This document shows positions 24,757 to 33,673 of a DNA stretch of 64,000 bases, one piece after another. The position numbers were made by a program, and so were the translations under genes. This DNA comes from Thiobacillus sp. Lineage in GTDB: Bacteria > Pseudomonadota > Gammaproteobacteria > Burkholderiales > Thiobacillaceae. Below the pieces are notes generated by a model, which saw nothing but the letters and a program-made list of their open reading frames with translations, searched no databases and was not told where the DNA came from. The DNA is taken from NCBI GenBank assembly GCA_024235835.1, contig JACKLQ010000001.1, positions 1,587,533 through 1,651,532 of the forward strand, read 5' to 3'. The first letter of the stretch is position 1; each line of letters begins with the position of its first letter.

Positions 24757-26457
24757 TTAAAGCATCGCCTGCCAGAGGGTGAAGCACACGTAACCCTCCC
24801 GGTTGCTGGAAAGCTCCAGGCTGTAGCCCTGGTCCTGGGCCTGCTTTGCCGCCTGGTAAAGGCCTATGCCCAGGCCGTCGTAGGTGGATACCGGGGCCTG
24901 GAACAGCTTGCTCGCCACCTCCTCGTTGGCGGCGTGGCCCGTGTCGCACACTGTCAACGACGGCAGGGTGCGGGTCACCAGGGCGATGCGGATGCGGATG
25001 TCCGGCTCCCCCATCCGTTTGCGCAGGGCATTCTGGATAAGGTTGTCGGCCACGCTCTCGAACAGTTCCTGGGGCAACCACAGGGCGGAATCCGCGTCGT
25101 CGATGTCGAACACCAGGCGCTCCTGGGCATAGCGGTTCTTCAGGTTGCGCCACCATTCCCGGGCCAGTATCTGGTTCTTGTCCACTGCCTGGGCCGGCGC
25201 CTTGAGCTTGTCCAGGGTGATTTCCAGGCGCTTGGCCACCTGGGGCAGCTGGCGCTGCATAAGGGTCTGGAGGGAGGCCGCCTGGTCCGGCTGGCTGTAT
25301 TCCGCCGCGGAACACAGGGTCTTCAGGGACTGGAGCAGGTTCTTGACGTCGTGGGTCAAGCGGGAACCGGTCTCATACACCGCCTGGGTGTAGGCATTGG
25401 CCTGCATCTCCTGCTCCCGGCGCTTGGCCGCGTAGAAATAGCCGATGATCTCCGTAAGCAGGCGCAGGTGCAGTGAAAAGGCAGGGTTCACGGGGCTGTC
25501 GGTGTAGAAGGTCACCTCCACGCCCTGGTGGGCGAAGGCCACGGCGTGGGGGCTGGGGTCCCCCAGTTCATCCCGGGAGCGGGGACTTTTCCAGGTCACC
25601 CCCGTGGACCAGGGCAGATAGGTGAAGCCCAGCATGGCCGCCCGCAGGAAACGCTCCGGGTCGGACACCCTTTCCGCGGCGTCGGAAAGATCACTGAGCC
25701 ATTCCTCCAGGGGCAGGCCCAGGGCCAGCACGTATCGGGAAAACAGGTTGCGCAGGCCAGAATCCTCCCCCCGTGGCTGCCACAGCCAGGCGATGATCAA
25801 CAGGGAGATGGCCAGGGTGCTTAGGCTGATGAGGACCCCCTGGCCATAGTCGGTGTCGGTGAGGCGCATGGCGGCATAGCTGCCCAGGGCCAGCACGCCG
25901 ATGAAAAGTTCGAACAGCAGGGTGTAGAGCAGGTCCACCACGCCCACGTGGCGGCGAATCTCCGGCGAAGGAAACATGGCCATGAGCAGAGGCAGGATCA
26001 GCAGGCTGTCGCGCCATAGCTGCATGTGCATGGTACCGCGCATGGGCAGCATGAAGCCCTGAGGCAGCAGCCAAAGGAAAAGCAGCAACAGCAGGTACAG
26101 CACACCCAGCCAGATGCCTGCGCGCTCCTGGGGGGAGCGCAGGCCCACCGCCACCCCTGCCAGAAGGCCAGCCAGCAATACTGTCCAGAGAGCGGCGGCC
26201 CAGAGGGAATTCAGGGCCGCCAGTGCCACGCCCACGGCCAGCACCCCCACGGCCCGGACCTTGGGCAGGCGGTGAAAGCCGCTGAAAAAGGGCTGCCATA
26301 GCAAGAAGGCGCCGTAATGGGCCAGGATCAGGGCAGGCCCCCAGGGTTCCCGGTAGCCCCATACAAAGGCGGCATGCAATAGCACCAGCATCAGCGCCAG
26401 AATGCGGTTGCCTTGGCGCTGCAGAAGGGTAGGCGTGAATAGCTGCAATAGCTTCAT
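24757..26457 (-). CDS. Orphan membrane sensor histidine kinase
   Basis: A 566-residue predicted sensor kinase. The N-terminal 240 residues hold about seven to eight hydrophobic segments. A central region without clear catalytic motifs (about 245-365, possibly a degenerate GAF-type fold) follows, then the phosphoacceptor box GSRLTHDVKNLLQSL (His about 385) and a HATPase domain with ESVADNLIQNALRK (N box), VCDTG (G1) and GLGIGLYQAAKQA (G2). The multi-pass/sensor/HDxKN layout recalls XrtA-associated PrsK kinases, but the similarity I can see is only architectural. No response regulator is adjacent. Confidence 0.8.
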   Translation of the reverse strand: MKLLQLFTPTLLQRQGNRILALMLVLLHAAFVWGYREPWGPALILAHYGAFLLWQPFFSGFHRLPKVRAVGVLAVGVALAALNSLWAAALWTVLLAGLLAGVAVGLRSPQERAGIWLGVLYLLLLLFLWLLPQGFMLPMRGTMHMQLWRDSLLILPLLMAMFPSPEIRRHVGVVDLLYTLLFELFIGVLALGSYAAMRLTDTDYGQGVLISLSTLAISLLIIAWLWQPRGEDSGLRNLFSRYVLALGLPLEEWLSDLSDAAERVSDPERFLRAAMLGFTYLPWSTGVTWKSPRSRDELGDPSPHAVAFAHQGVEVTFYTDSPVNPAFSLHLRLLTEIIGYFYAAKRREQEMQANAYTQAVYETGSRLTHDVKNLLQSLKTLCSAAEYSQPDQAASLQTLMQRQLPQVAKRLEITLDKLKAPAQAVDKNQILAREWWRNLKNRYAQERLVFDIDDADSALWLPQELFESVADNLIQNALRKRMGEPDIRIRIALVTRTLPSLTVCDTGHAANEEVASKLFQAPVSTYDGLGIGLYQAAKQAQDQGYSLELSSNREGYVCFTLWQAML

Positions 26458-26631
26458 GTCACCGTCTTATCGGCAGGCCCGGGGTGGACTTGAGTTTCCC
26501 CGGGGGCCCGGCAGGCCGTGGGGAGATTGACGGATGTGTCGAGGCTTCGCCACATGGCCTACGACGAGCCAAGCCAAGGGATTGATTCGCCATGCAAGTC
26601 CCGTGGCGCGATTTTTGCTGTCATCTCAGGC

Positions 26632-26769
26632 ATGAAGCGCGCGCACGGATACACCCTCATCGAACTGGCCATCGTTCTCATGGTGCTGGCACTCCTGATG
26701 GGGGGCCTGCTCAAATGGCAGGCATCGGAGGAAGCACTCTCGCCGGCCCCGGCCAGCGTACCCAAGTAG
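26632..26769 (+). pseudogene. Truncated type IV prepilin-like fragment
   Basis: A 45-residue ORF, MKRAHGYTLIELAIVLMVLA..., carries a complete prepilin leader. It has a basic N-terminus, the Gly cleavage site followed by YTLIEL with Glu at mature position 5, and the hydrophobic alpha-1 helix. It then stops after a short low-complexity tail. Normal pilins and pseudopilins are 130-180 residues, so the globular domain is absent. Most likely it is a remnant of a pseudopilin gene; a functional mini-pilin is possible but unsupported. The ORF is also open upstream to 26518. It converges on kefB with an 11-base gap. Confidence 0.6.
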
Positions 26770-26780
26770 CCGAGCGGCAT

Positions 26781-28736
26781 TCATCCCTCGCTCAGCTTGA
26801 TCTCGGCCGCCGCCAGGGCCTCCGGTTCGCCCCGCAGCACCAGCACGTCCCCCACCCGCAGGACCACATCCCCGTCCGCGTTCAGACCGGGCTCGCCATA
26901 TCGGCGCAGGTTCACCAGGTCGGCTCCCAGCGTATCCAGTTCCAGTTCCGCCACCCGGCGGTCCACGGCCCAGAACCGGTCCCGGACCATGATGGAGGCC
27001 AGGCGCTCTCCCCCCGCCTCGTCGTCCTCGTCCGTCAGGCCGCGGAAGTAGCCCCGCAGGGCACCATACCGGGCCTCCCGGGTCTGGCGGATGCGTTTCA
27101 GAACCCGGGCCAGGGGCAACCCCGCCATGAGCAGGGTCTGGGAAGCCAGCATGAGGGCCCCCTCCATCACCTCGGGCACCACTTCCGCCGCCCCCTTCTG
27201 CCGCAACAGGTCCAGGTCCGTGTCGTCCACCGTGCGCACGATCACCGGCGCATCCGGCTTCAGGCGATGGGCCGCGGCGATTATCTGCAGGGCCGAAGGC
27301 GTGTGGGAAAAGCTCACCACCACGGCCCGTGCCCGATGCACGCCGGCGGCCATCAACACCTCCGCCCGGGTGGCGTCGCCGAACACCACCGCCTCTCCCG
27401 CCTGGGCGGCGGCGTGAACCCGGCGGGGGTCATCGTCCAGGGCGATGAAGGGAACATTCTCCAGGGCCAGCAGGCGGGCCAGGCTCTGGCCGCTGCGGCC
27501 GTAGCCGCACAGGATGACGTGCTTCTGGATGCCGAAGGCCCGGGCAGCAATCTCGTGCACGCCCCGGGCCTGCTCCATCCAGGCGCCCCCCTCCAGGCGC
27601 CGGGCAAGGCGCATGCCGACCAGGTACAGACCCGGCGCCGCCAACATGGAAAGCACCATGGCCGCCAGGATGATCTGGTGGGACTCCCGGTCCACCAGCA
27701 GATTGCCCGCCGCCAGGCTCAGCAGCACGAAGCCGAACTCACCCGCCTGGGCCAGGGACAGTCCCACCCGGGCCACCACGGGCCAGGACTGGGTAAACAG
27801 GCCCGCCAGCAGGGCGATCACCACGCCCTTGCCCAGGATCAGCAGCAGCAGCACGCCCAGCACTCGGTGCCAGTGGCTGGCCACAACGTTCAGGTCCAGC
27901 ATGAGCCCCACCGAGACGAAGAACAGCCCCATGAGCACGTCGCGGAAGGGGCGGATGTCCGACTCCACCTGGTAGCGGTATTCCGTCTCTGCGATGAGCA
28001 CCCCGGCCAGGAAAGCTCCCAGGGCCAGGGAGAGTCCGGCCCGGTCTGTGATGTAGGCCAGGCCCAGGGTCACCAGGAGCACGTTGAGCATGAACAGTTC
28101 GCTGGACTTGGCCTGGGCCACCCACTGGAACCAGGGCCGCATGAGGCGCTGCCCCAGGGCCAGGATCAGCGCCAGGGCCAGGACGGCCTTCAGGGTGGCC
28201 AGCAGCATGGCCTCTCCCATGCCGCTGCTCTGGGCCAGGGCCGGCACGAAGATGATGAGGGGAGCCACGGCCAGGTCCTGGAACAGCAGGACCCCCAGGA
28301 TGAGACGGCCATGCTCGCTGCCCAGTTCATCCCGTTCCGAAAGCAGCTTGCTCACCACGGCGGTGGATGACATGGCCAGCCCCCCCCCCAGGGCCAGGCC
28401 CGCCTCCCAGGACAGGCCCGCCAGCAGGCCCAGCACCATGACGATGAACATGGTGATGCTCACCTGGAGTCCCCCCAGGCCAAAAACGGCCTGGCGCATG
28501 GTCTTGAGGCGGGAGAGAGAGAATTCCAGGCCGATGGAGAACATCAGGAACACCACGCCGAACTCCGCCAGGCGGGCGGCGGGGGACTCGTGCTCCATCT
28601 GGGGCAGAAAGGGCCCCAGGCCGATGCCGATGAGCACGTAGCCCAGCAGGGCAGGCAGGCCCGCGGCCTTGAGCCCGGCCACAGCAAAGACGCCGGCCGC
28701 CAGCAGAATCAGAGTCAGTTCCAGTGTGGTGGGCAT
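26781..28736 (-). CDS. KefB-type monovalent cation:proton antiporter
   Basis: CPA2-family antiporter, probably K+/H+ efflux at the inner membrane. The 651-residue product has a 12-13-segment transport domain (about 1-385, with FLMFSIGLEFSLSRLK, AMSSTAVVSKLL and LLFQDLAVAP), a RCK N-domain with Rossmann motif VILCGYGRSGQSLARLL (about 405-520) and a RCK C-domain (about 565-650). It resembles KefB/KefC and YbaL. I see no adjacent KefF/KefG-type ancillary protein. The start ATG at 28736 faces kdsD across a repeat-rich gap. Confidence 0.9.
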   Translation of the reverse strand: MPTTLELTLILLAAGVFAVAGLKAAGLPALLGYVLIGIGLGPFLPQMEHESPAARLAEFGVVFLMFSIGLEFSLSRLKTMRQAVFGLGGLQVSITMFIVMVLGLLAGLSWEAGLALGGGLAMSSTAVVSKLLSERDELGSEHGRLILGVLLFQDLAVAPLIIFVPALAQSSGMGEAMLLATLKAVLALALILALGQRLMRPWFQWVAQAKSSELFMLNVLLVTLGLAYITDRAGLSLALGAFLAGVLIAETEYRYQVESDIRPFRDVLMGLFFVSVGLMLDLNVVASHWHRVLGVLLLLILGKGVVIALLAGLFTQSWPVVARVGLSLAQAGEFGFVLLSLAAGNLLVDRESHQIILAAMVLSMLAAPGLYLVGMRLARRLEGGAWMEQARGVHEIAARAFGIQKHVILCGYGRSGQSLARLLALENVPFIALDDDPRRVHAAAQAGEAVVFGDATRAEVLMAAGVHRARAVVVSFSHTPSALQIIAAAHRLKPDAPVIVRTVDDTDLDLLRQKGAAEVVPEVMEGALMLASQTLLMAGLPLARVLKRIRQTREARYGALRGYFRGLTDEDDEAGGERLASIMVRDRFWAVDRRVAELELDTLGADLVNLRRYGEPGLNADGDVVLRVGDVLVLRGEPEALAAAEIKLSEG

Positions 28737-28746
28737 TGGAGTTGGA

Positions 28747-28820
28747 GGATAGTGGATGGGCTATGGGATGAACACGGCGCGATGGGCGCCTTCTCATTCC
28801 CCATCCCTCATTCCCCATGC
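28747..28820. repeat. Two period-7 tandem arrays in kefB-kdsD gap
   Basis: Bases 28793-28820 read as four heptamers: CTCATTC, CCCATCC, CTCATTC, CCCATGC. Upstream, 28747-28767 can be read as GGATAGT, GGATGGG, CTATGGG, a more degenerate period-7 run. Together they fill most of the divergent intergenic region and flank the likely kdsD start region. Confidence 0.65.
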
Positions 28821-28829
28821 CTCCGGATA

Positions 28830-28835
28830 TATACT
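28830..28835 (+). promoter_or_regulatory. Candidate -10 box before kdsD
   Basis: TATACT, 11 bases upstream of the kdsD ATG. No good -35 is visible at 16-18 bases because that region is heptamer repeat. A transcript from here would be nearly leaderless. Confidence 0.3.
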
Positions 28836-28846
28836 CTCGGCCCATT

Positions 28847-29833
28847 ATGACACCGACTCCCCCTTCCCCCGAGGACATCCTCGCCATTGCCCGCCGCACC
28901 CTGGAGATCGAGGCCGCGGCCGTGCTGAAGCTGGGCGAGCACATCGACGGCGACTTCCTGCGTGCCGTGGAAACACTGCTGGCTTGCCAGGGGCGCGTGG
29001 TGGTTTCCGGCATGGGCAAGTCCGGCCACATCGGCGGCAAGATTGCCGCCTCCCTCGCCAGCACCGGCACTCCCGCCTTTTTCATGCATCCCGCCGAAGC
29101 CAGCCATGGCGACCTGGGCATGATCACTGGCGAGGACGTGGTCATCGCCCTGTCCAACTCGGGCGAGAGCCCCGAGATCGCCGGCATCGTGCCCCTCATC
29201 AAGCGACGGGGCGCACGGCTCATCGCCATGACGGGCAACCCGAGCTCCACCCTGGCGCGGGAATCGGACATCCACCTGAACGCCCACGTGGCACAGGAGG
29301 CCTGCCCCCACAACCTGGCGCCCACGGCCAGCACCACCGCCGCCCTGGCCCTGGGGGATGCCCTGGTGGTAGCCACCCTCTACGCCCGGGGATTCACTGT
29401 GGAAGACTTCGCCCGCACCCATCCAGGTGGCGCCCTGGGTCGCCGCCTGCTGGTGCATGTCCGGGACCTCATGCATGCCGGCGAGAACCTGCCCGTTGTG
29501 AACGCCTCCGCCAGCCTCAAGGACGCACTGCTGGAAATGACCCGCAAAGGCCTGGGCATGACTGCCGTGGTAAACGGGGAGAACCGCCTGGAAGGCATCT
29601 TCACCGACGGCGACCTGCGCCGCCTGCTGGATCGAGACGTGGACGTTCGCGGCACCATGATCGCCGATGTCATGAAGCGGAGCCCCCTCACCATCTCCCA
29701 GGACGTGCTGGCGGTGGAAGCGGTCCATGTCATGGAACAAACCAAGGTCAACGGCCTGCTGGTGGTGGACGGTTCGGGCCTGCTCACCGGGGCTCTGAAC
29801 ATGCACGACTTGTTGCGCGCGGGGGTAGTCTGA
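28847..29833 (+). CDS. kdsD: Arabinose-5-phosphate isomerase KdsD/KpsF
   Basis: Converts ribulose 5-phosphate to arabinose 5-phosphate, the precursor of Kdo in LPS. The 328-residue product has a SIS domain (about 30-170; GRVVVSGMGKSGHIGGKIAASL, SHGDLGMI, ALSNSGESPE) and two CBS domains (about 205-265 and 275-328). I chose the ATG at 28847 (MTPTPPSPED); the frame is open ten codons further upstream. It starts the kdsD-kdsC-lptC-lptA-lptB-rpoN run, conserved in proteobacteria. Confidence 0.94.
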   Translation: MTPTPPSPEDILAIARRTLEIEAAAVLKLGEHIDGDFLRAVETLLACQGRVVVSGMGKSGHIGGKIAASLASTGTPAFFMHPAEASHGDLGMITGEDVVIALSNSGESPEIAGIVPLIKRRGARLIAMTGNPSSTLARESDIHLNAHVAQEACPHNLAPTASTTAALALGDALVVATLYARGFTVEDFARTHPGGALGRRLLVHVRDLMHAGENLPVVNASASLKDALLEMTRKGLGMTAVVNGENRLEGIFTDGDLRRLLDRDVDVRGTMIADVMKRSPLTISQDVLAVEAVHVMEQTKVNGLLVVDGSGLLTGALNMHDLLRAGVV

Positions 29834-29834
29834 G

Positions 29835-30380
29835 ATGAACATGAGCGAACACAACGATTCTTCCGTCGACGAGCGCGCCCGGGCCGTGCGCATGATCGTG
29901 TTCGACATCGACGGCGTGCTCACCGACGGCAGCCTTTTCTACGGCGATGACGGCCAGGAATACAAGGCATTCAATTCCCGGGACGGCCACGGCATCAAGA
30001 TGCTTCAGGCCAGCGGAGTGGAAGCGGGCATCATCACCGGCCGCACCTCCCAGGTTGTCCTGCACCGGGCCCGCAACCTGGGAATCAGCCGGATATTCCA
30101 GGGCGCCCATGACAAGCTGGACGCCTTCGAAAACCTGCTTCTGGAGATGGGCCTGGCCGCGGAACAGATCGCCTACATGGGGGACGACATCGTCGACCTG
30201 CCGGTGCTGCGCCGCTGCGGACTGGCCATCACCGTGCCGGACGCCCCGGACGAGGTCAAGGCGCGCTGCCACCTGGTGACCCGGGCGGGGGCCGGCCGAG
30301 GCGCAGCCCGGGAAGTCAGCGAACTGATCATGCGCGCCCAGGGCACCTGGGCGTCTCAACTGGCTCTTTACGACCGCTGA
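29835..30380 (+). CDS. kdsC: 3-deoxy-D-manno-octulosonate 8-phosphate phosphatase
   Basis: HAD-family phosphatase that hydrolyses Kdo-8-phosphate to Kdo. The 181-residue product has motif I DIDGVLTDG, the KAFNSRDGHGIKML loop, motif II ITGRTS, and the motif III/IV block AYMGDDIVDLPVL. It is a cap-less C0 HAD as expected for KdsC. It lies one base after the kdsD stop. An internal ATG four bases into the frame (MSEHND) is an alternative start. Confidence 0.96.
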   Translation: MNMSEHNDSSVDERARAVRMIVFDIDGVLTDGSLFYGDDGQEYKAFNSRDGHGIKMLQASGVEAGIITGRTSQVVLHRARNLGISRIFQGAHDKLDAFENLLLEMGLAAEQIAYMGDDIVDLPVLRRCGLAITVPDAPDEVKARCHLVTRAGAGRGAAREVSELIMRAQGTWASQLALYDR

Positions 30381-30383
30381 TTC

Positions 30384-30959
30384 ATGACTGGCGGACACCA
30401 GGTCCATTGGCTGCCCCTCGGCCTGGCCACCCTGTTGGCCCTGCTGGGCATGTGGCTGAATCAGCTGACCCACCGCCCGGTGGTGGAGGACAACGGCGGC
30501 TTTTCCCACGAACCGGATACCATCGTGAAAAATTTCAGCGCCCTGGCTTTCAGCGTGGAAGGCAAACCCCTGCACCGCCTCAGCGCTGAACGCCTGATCC
30601 ACTACATGGACGATGACACCACCGTGCTGGAGTCCCCCCGTTTCAGTGTCCTGGAGAGCGACAGAACCCGTTCCGACGTCACCGCGGACCGGGGGCAGGT
30701 TTCCGGCAATGGCCAGCATGTCCATTTCCTGGGCCATGTAAAGCTCACCCGCCTGGACCCCGCAGCCGACGCCCCCACCATCCTGACGACGGAATATCTC
30801 TGGATCACCCCGGATGCCCGCATCATGCAAACCCACAAACCCGTCACCCTGACCCAGGGGCGCACGGTCATCACCGCCGGCAACCTGCTGGTGAACGATA
30901 AAGCGAAGCAAATCTCCCTTGCCGGAGGGGTACATGGAAGCCATCAGAAAAACCGTTGA
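30384..30959 (+). CDS. lptC: LPS export protein LptC
   Basis: Bitopic inner-membrane protein that accepts LPS from LptB2FG and hands it to LptA. The 191-residue product has one N-terminal membrane segment (about 10-28) and a periplasmic beta-jellyroll (KNFSALAFSVEGKPLHRLSA, LESPRFSVLESD, VTADRGQVSGNGQHVHFLG, ILTTEYLWITPDA). LptC is poorly conserved, so the call relies on topology, fold pattern and position between kdsC and lptA. Confidence 0.9.
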   Translation: MTGGHQVHWLPLGLATLLALLGMWLNQLTHRPVVEDNGGFSHEPDTIVKNFSALAFSVEGKPLHRLSAERLIHYMDDDTTVLESPRFSVLESDRTRSDVTADRGQVSGNGQHVHFLGHVKLTRLDPAADAPTILTTEYLWITPDARIMQTHKPVTLTQGRTVITAGNLLVNDKAKQISLAGGVHGSHQKNR

Positions 30960-31476
30960 AATCCTGCTGCTTGGACTGAGCGTCATGACCTTCAGTCAAG
31001 CCGCGCACGCGGAAAAGGCGGACCGCGGAAAGCCCATCAACGTGGAGGCGGACGGCGTTCGCATGGACGACGTGAAGAAGGTGGCCAGTTACGAGGGCCA
31101 CGTGGTGATGACCCAGGGCACCCTCATGATCACCGCCGACCGCATCGAGGTTCGCCAGGACGAAAATGGCGTGGTGTCGGGCCTGGCCACGGGCAAGCCC
31201 GTGTACTTCCGCCAGAAGATGGAGGCCAGCAACGAGTTCGCCGAGGGCTGGGCGGACCGCATCGAGTACGACGGCAAGGGTGACAATATCAAGCTCATGG
31301 GCCAGGCGCGTCTCAAGCGGGGCATAGACGAACTTCGCGGCGAACTGATCACCTATGACAGCGCCAGCGAGTTCTTCCAGGCCAAGGGTGGAAGCAGCGG
31401 CGCCTCGGGCCGGGTGCGGGCTGTCATCCGACCCCGCGCAAGCGGCACCGCCACCACTGCTCCCGCCAAGCCGTGA
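30934..31476 (+). CDS. lptA: LPS transport periplasmic protein LptA
   Basis: Periplasmic bridge protein carrying LPS to LptDE. The 180-residue product has a signal peptide (about 1-26, ending AHA) and the OstA-like repeats INVEADGVRMDDVKKVASYEGHV, GTLMITADRIEV, NIKLMGQARL and LITYDSASEFFQA (given as separate pieces). I chose the ATG at 30934 because GGAGGGG precedes it at 30924-30930. It overlaps the lptC 3' end by 26 bases and the lptB GTG by four. Confidence 0.93.
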   Translation: MEAIRKTVEILLLGLSVMTFSQAAHAEKADRGKPINVEADGVRMDDVKKVASYEGHVVMTQGTLMITADRIEVRQDENGVVSGLATGKPVYFRQKMEASNEFAEGWADRIEYDGKGDNIKLMGQARLKRGIDELRGELITYDSASEFFQAKGGSSGASGRVRAVIRPRASGTATTAPAKP

Positions 31477-32207
31477 GTTACCTCATCGCGGAAAGTTTGG
31501 CCAAGCGCTACAAGGCGCGCAAGGTGGTCACGGACGCTTCCTTCCGCGTGGAGAGCGGCGAGGTGGTGGGCCTGCTGGGTCCCAACGGCGCCGGCAAGAC
31601 CACCTGCTTCTACATGGTGGTGGGCCTGATCCTTGCCGACGCCGGCCGCATCCTGCTGGAGGACGAGGGCCGCCAGACCGTGCTCACGGGGCTGCCGGTA
31701 TACAAGCGCTCCCGCCTGGGCCTTTCCTACCTGCCCCAGGAGCCGTCCATCTTCCGGCGTCTCACCGTGGCCGACAACATCGCCGCCATGCTGGAACTGA
31801 AGGGCTTCCGTGGCGACGAACTCAAGCACCGCCTGGACGACCTGCTGGAAGATCTGCACATCACCCACCTCCGGGATGCCCCCGCCACGGCCCTGTCAGG
31901 AGGCGAGCGCCGCCGTGCGGAGATCGCCCGGGCCCTGGCCACCTCCCCCCGCTTCGTGCTGCTGGACGAGCCTTTCGCCGGCATCGACCCCATTTCGGTC
32001 ATCGACATCCAGAAGATCGTCGGTTTTCTCACCGAGCGTGGCATCGGCGTGCTCATCACCGACCATAATGTGCGGGAGACTCTGGGCATCTGCCACAGGG
32101 CGTACATCCTCAACGAAGGCCAGGTCTTGGCCGCGGGGACACCCGATGAGATCATTTACAATGAAAGCGTTCGCAAGGTCTACTTGGGAGAGCACTTCAA
32201 GCTCTAG
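31473..32207 (+). CDS. lptB: LPS export ABC transporter ATPase LptB
   Basis: Cytoplasmic ATPase of the LptB2FG extractor. The 244-residue product has Walker A GPNGAGKTT (about 36-44), Q-loop YLPQEPSIF, signature LSGGERRRAEIARAL, Walker B FVLLDEPFAGIDP and switch His in ITDHNVRETL. An about 7-residue insert (LEDEGRQTVLTGLP region) lies between Walker A and the Q-loop. The start is GTG at 31473, overlapping lptA as GTGA. rpoN follows after 21 bases. Confidence 0.97.
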   Translation: MSYLIAESLAKRYKARKVVTDASFRVESGEVVGLLGPNGAGKTTCFYMVVGLILADAGRILLEDEGRQTVLTGLPVYKRSRLGLSYLPQEPSIFRRLTVADNIAAMLELKGFRGDELKHRLDDLLEDLHITHLRDAPATALSGGERRRAEIARALATSPRFVLLDEPFAGIDPISVIDIQKIVGFLTERGIGVLITDHNVRETLGICHRAYILNEGQVLAAGTPDEIIYNESVRKVYLGEHFKL

Positions 32208-32228
32208 GGATATACAGTTCGCTTCACC

Positions 32229-33650
32229 ATGAAGCAAAGCCTACAACTCAAGCTGCACCAGCAGCTCACCCTCACGCCCCAACTGCAGCAGTCCATACGT
32301 CTGTTGCAGCTGTCCACCTTGGAACTGAGCCAGGAGATATCCCAGATGCTCCAGGAGAATCCCATGCTGGAGCGCATGGACGGTGCGGACCGTTTCGAGA
32401 ACGAACACGCACCGGGCGAGGCAGGCGAGGAGGCCGCCAGGACGGAACGGGACGAGGTCTATGAGGAGATGGCCTGGGGCGACCGGTCCGTGGCCCCTTC
32501 CCATGGCGGCAGCAACGACGATGACGAGGACCACGATTTCCAGCAGGCCGACAGCCATCATGACAGCCTGCAGCAGCACCTCCACAACCAGTTGAGCCTC
32601 ACGCCCCTGGGGCAGCGGGACCGGCAACTGGTGAGCCTGCTCATCGAGGCCCTGGACGACGACGGCTACCTCACCAGCAGCCTGGAGGAGCTGTCCGAGC
32701 TGCTGGGCGAGCACCCCTCCGAGGAACTGGAGGTCGACCCTCTGGAGCTCACCGCCGCCCTGAAGCTGCTGCAAAGCTTCGAGCCGGCTGGCGTGGGGGC
32801 CCGGGACCTGGGCGAATGCCTGTGGCTCCAGCTCAACGCCATGAACCCGGCCAGCCCCAACCTGGGCCTGGCCAAGACCCTGGTGAAGGAGCATCTGGCC
32901 CTGCTGGCGGAGCGGGAGTACGGCAAGATCAAGAAACTTCTGGGCCTCACGGACCACCAGTTCATCCAGTTGCGCCAGCTCATCACCTCACTGAACCCGC
33001 GCCCTGGCGCCTCCTTCACCCCCCTGGACGCCCGTTATGTGGTTCCGGACGTATTCGTGAAGAAGGTCAAGGGCCTGTGGATCACCAGCCTCAACCCGGA
33101 CGCGGTGCCCAAGCTGCGCATCAACGAGATGTATGCCGGCATCCTGAGGGCCAACCGGGAAGGCGGCGGCGGTCTGTCCGCCCAGTTGCAGGAAGCCCGC
33201 TGGCTCATCAAGAACGTGCAGCAGCGCTTCGAGACCATCCTGAAAGTCTCCCAGGCCATCGTCGACCGCCAGCGCATGTTCTTCGAGCACGGCGAGGTGG
33301 CCATGCGGCCCCTGACCCTGAAGGAGATCGCCGAAACCGTGGACCTGCACGAGTCCACCATATCCCGGGTCACCACCCAGAAGTACATGATGACCCCCAG
33401 GGGCCTGTTCGAATTCAAGTATTTCTTCGGCAGCTCCCTGGCCACCGAGGAAGGCGGCGCCACTTCCAGCACCGCCATCAAGGCCCTCATCAAGCAATTC
33501 ATCGAGGCGGAAAACCAGACCAAGCCCCTGTCGGACAACACCATCGCGGAACACCTGGGCAAACAGGGCTTCGTGGTGGCCCGCCGCACCGTCGCGAAGT
33601 ATCGCGAAATGATGAACATCCCCCCTGCAAACCAGCGCAAGTCATACTAG
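32229..33650 (+). CDS. rpoN: RNA polymerase sigma-54 factor
   Basis: Sigma factor for enhancer-dependent (-24/-12) promoters. The 473-residue product has region I (about 1-50: KLHQQLTLTPQLQQSIRLLQLS, Q-rich), an acidic region II (about 60-115), the core-binding domain and the C-terminal HTH and RpoN box (ARRTVAKYRE near residue 460). Here it matters locally because a likely sigma-54 promoter precedes xrtA at 47.4 kb. The start is the ATG at 32229. Confidence 0.97.
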   Translation: MKQSLQLKLHQQLTLTPQLQQSIRLLQLSTLELSQEISQMLQENPMLERMDGADRFENEHAPGEAGEEAARTERDEVYEEMAWGDRSVAPSHGGSNDDDEDHDFQQADSHHDSLQQHLHNQLSLTPLGQRDRQLVSLLIEALDDDGYLTSSLEELSELLGEHPSEELEVDPLELTAALKLLQSFEPAGVGARDLGECLWLQLNAMNPASPNLGLAKTLVKEHLALLAEREYGKIKKLLGLTDHQFIQLRQLITSLNPRPGASFTPLDARYVVPDVFVKKVKGLWITSLNPDAVPKLRINEMYAGILRANREGGGGLSAQLQEARWLIKNVQQRFETILKVSQAIVDRQRMFFEHGEVAMRPLTLKEIAETVDLHESTISRVTTQKYMMTPRGLFEFKYFFGSSLATEEGGATSSTAIKALIKQFIEAENQTKPLSDNTIAEHLGKQGFVVARRTVAKYREMMNIPPANQRKSY

Positions 33651-33673
33651 GGCGCGCAAAACAAGGAGTACCT

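Noticed and set aside
26592..28370. 592-codon plus-strand frame opposite the antiporter
   Set aside because: Low-complexity His/Gln/Pro/Arg shadow of a well-conserved membrane transporter gene.
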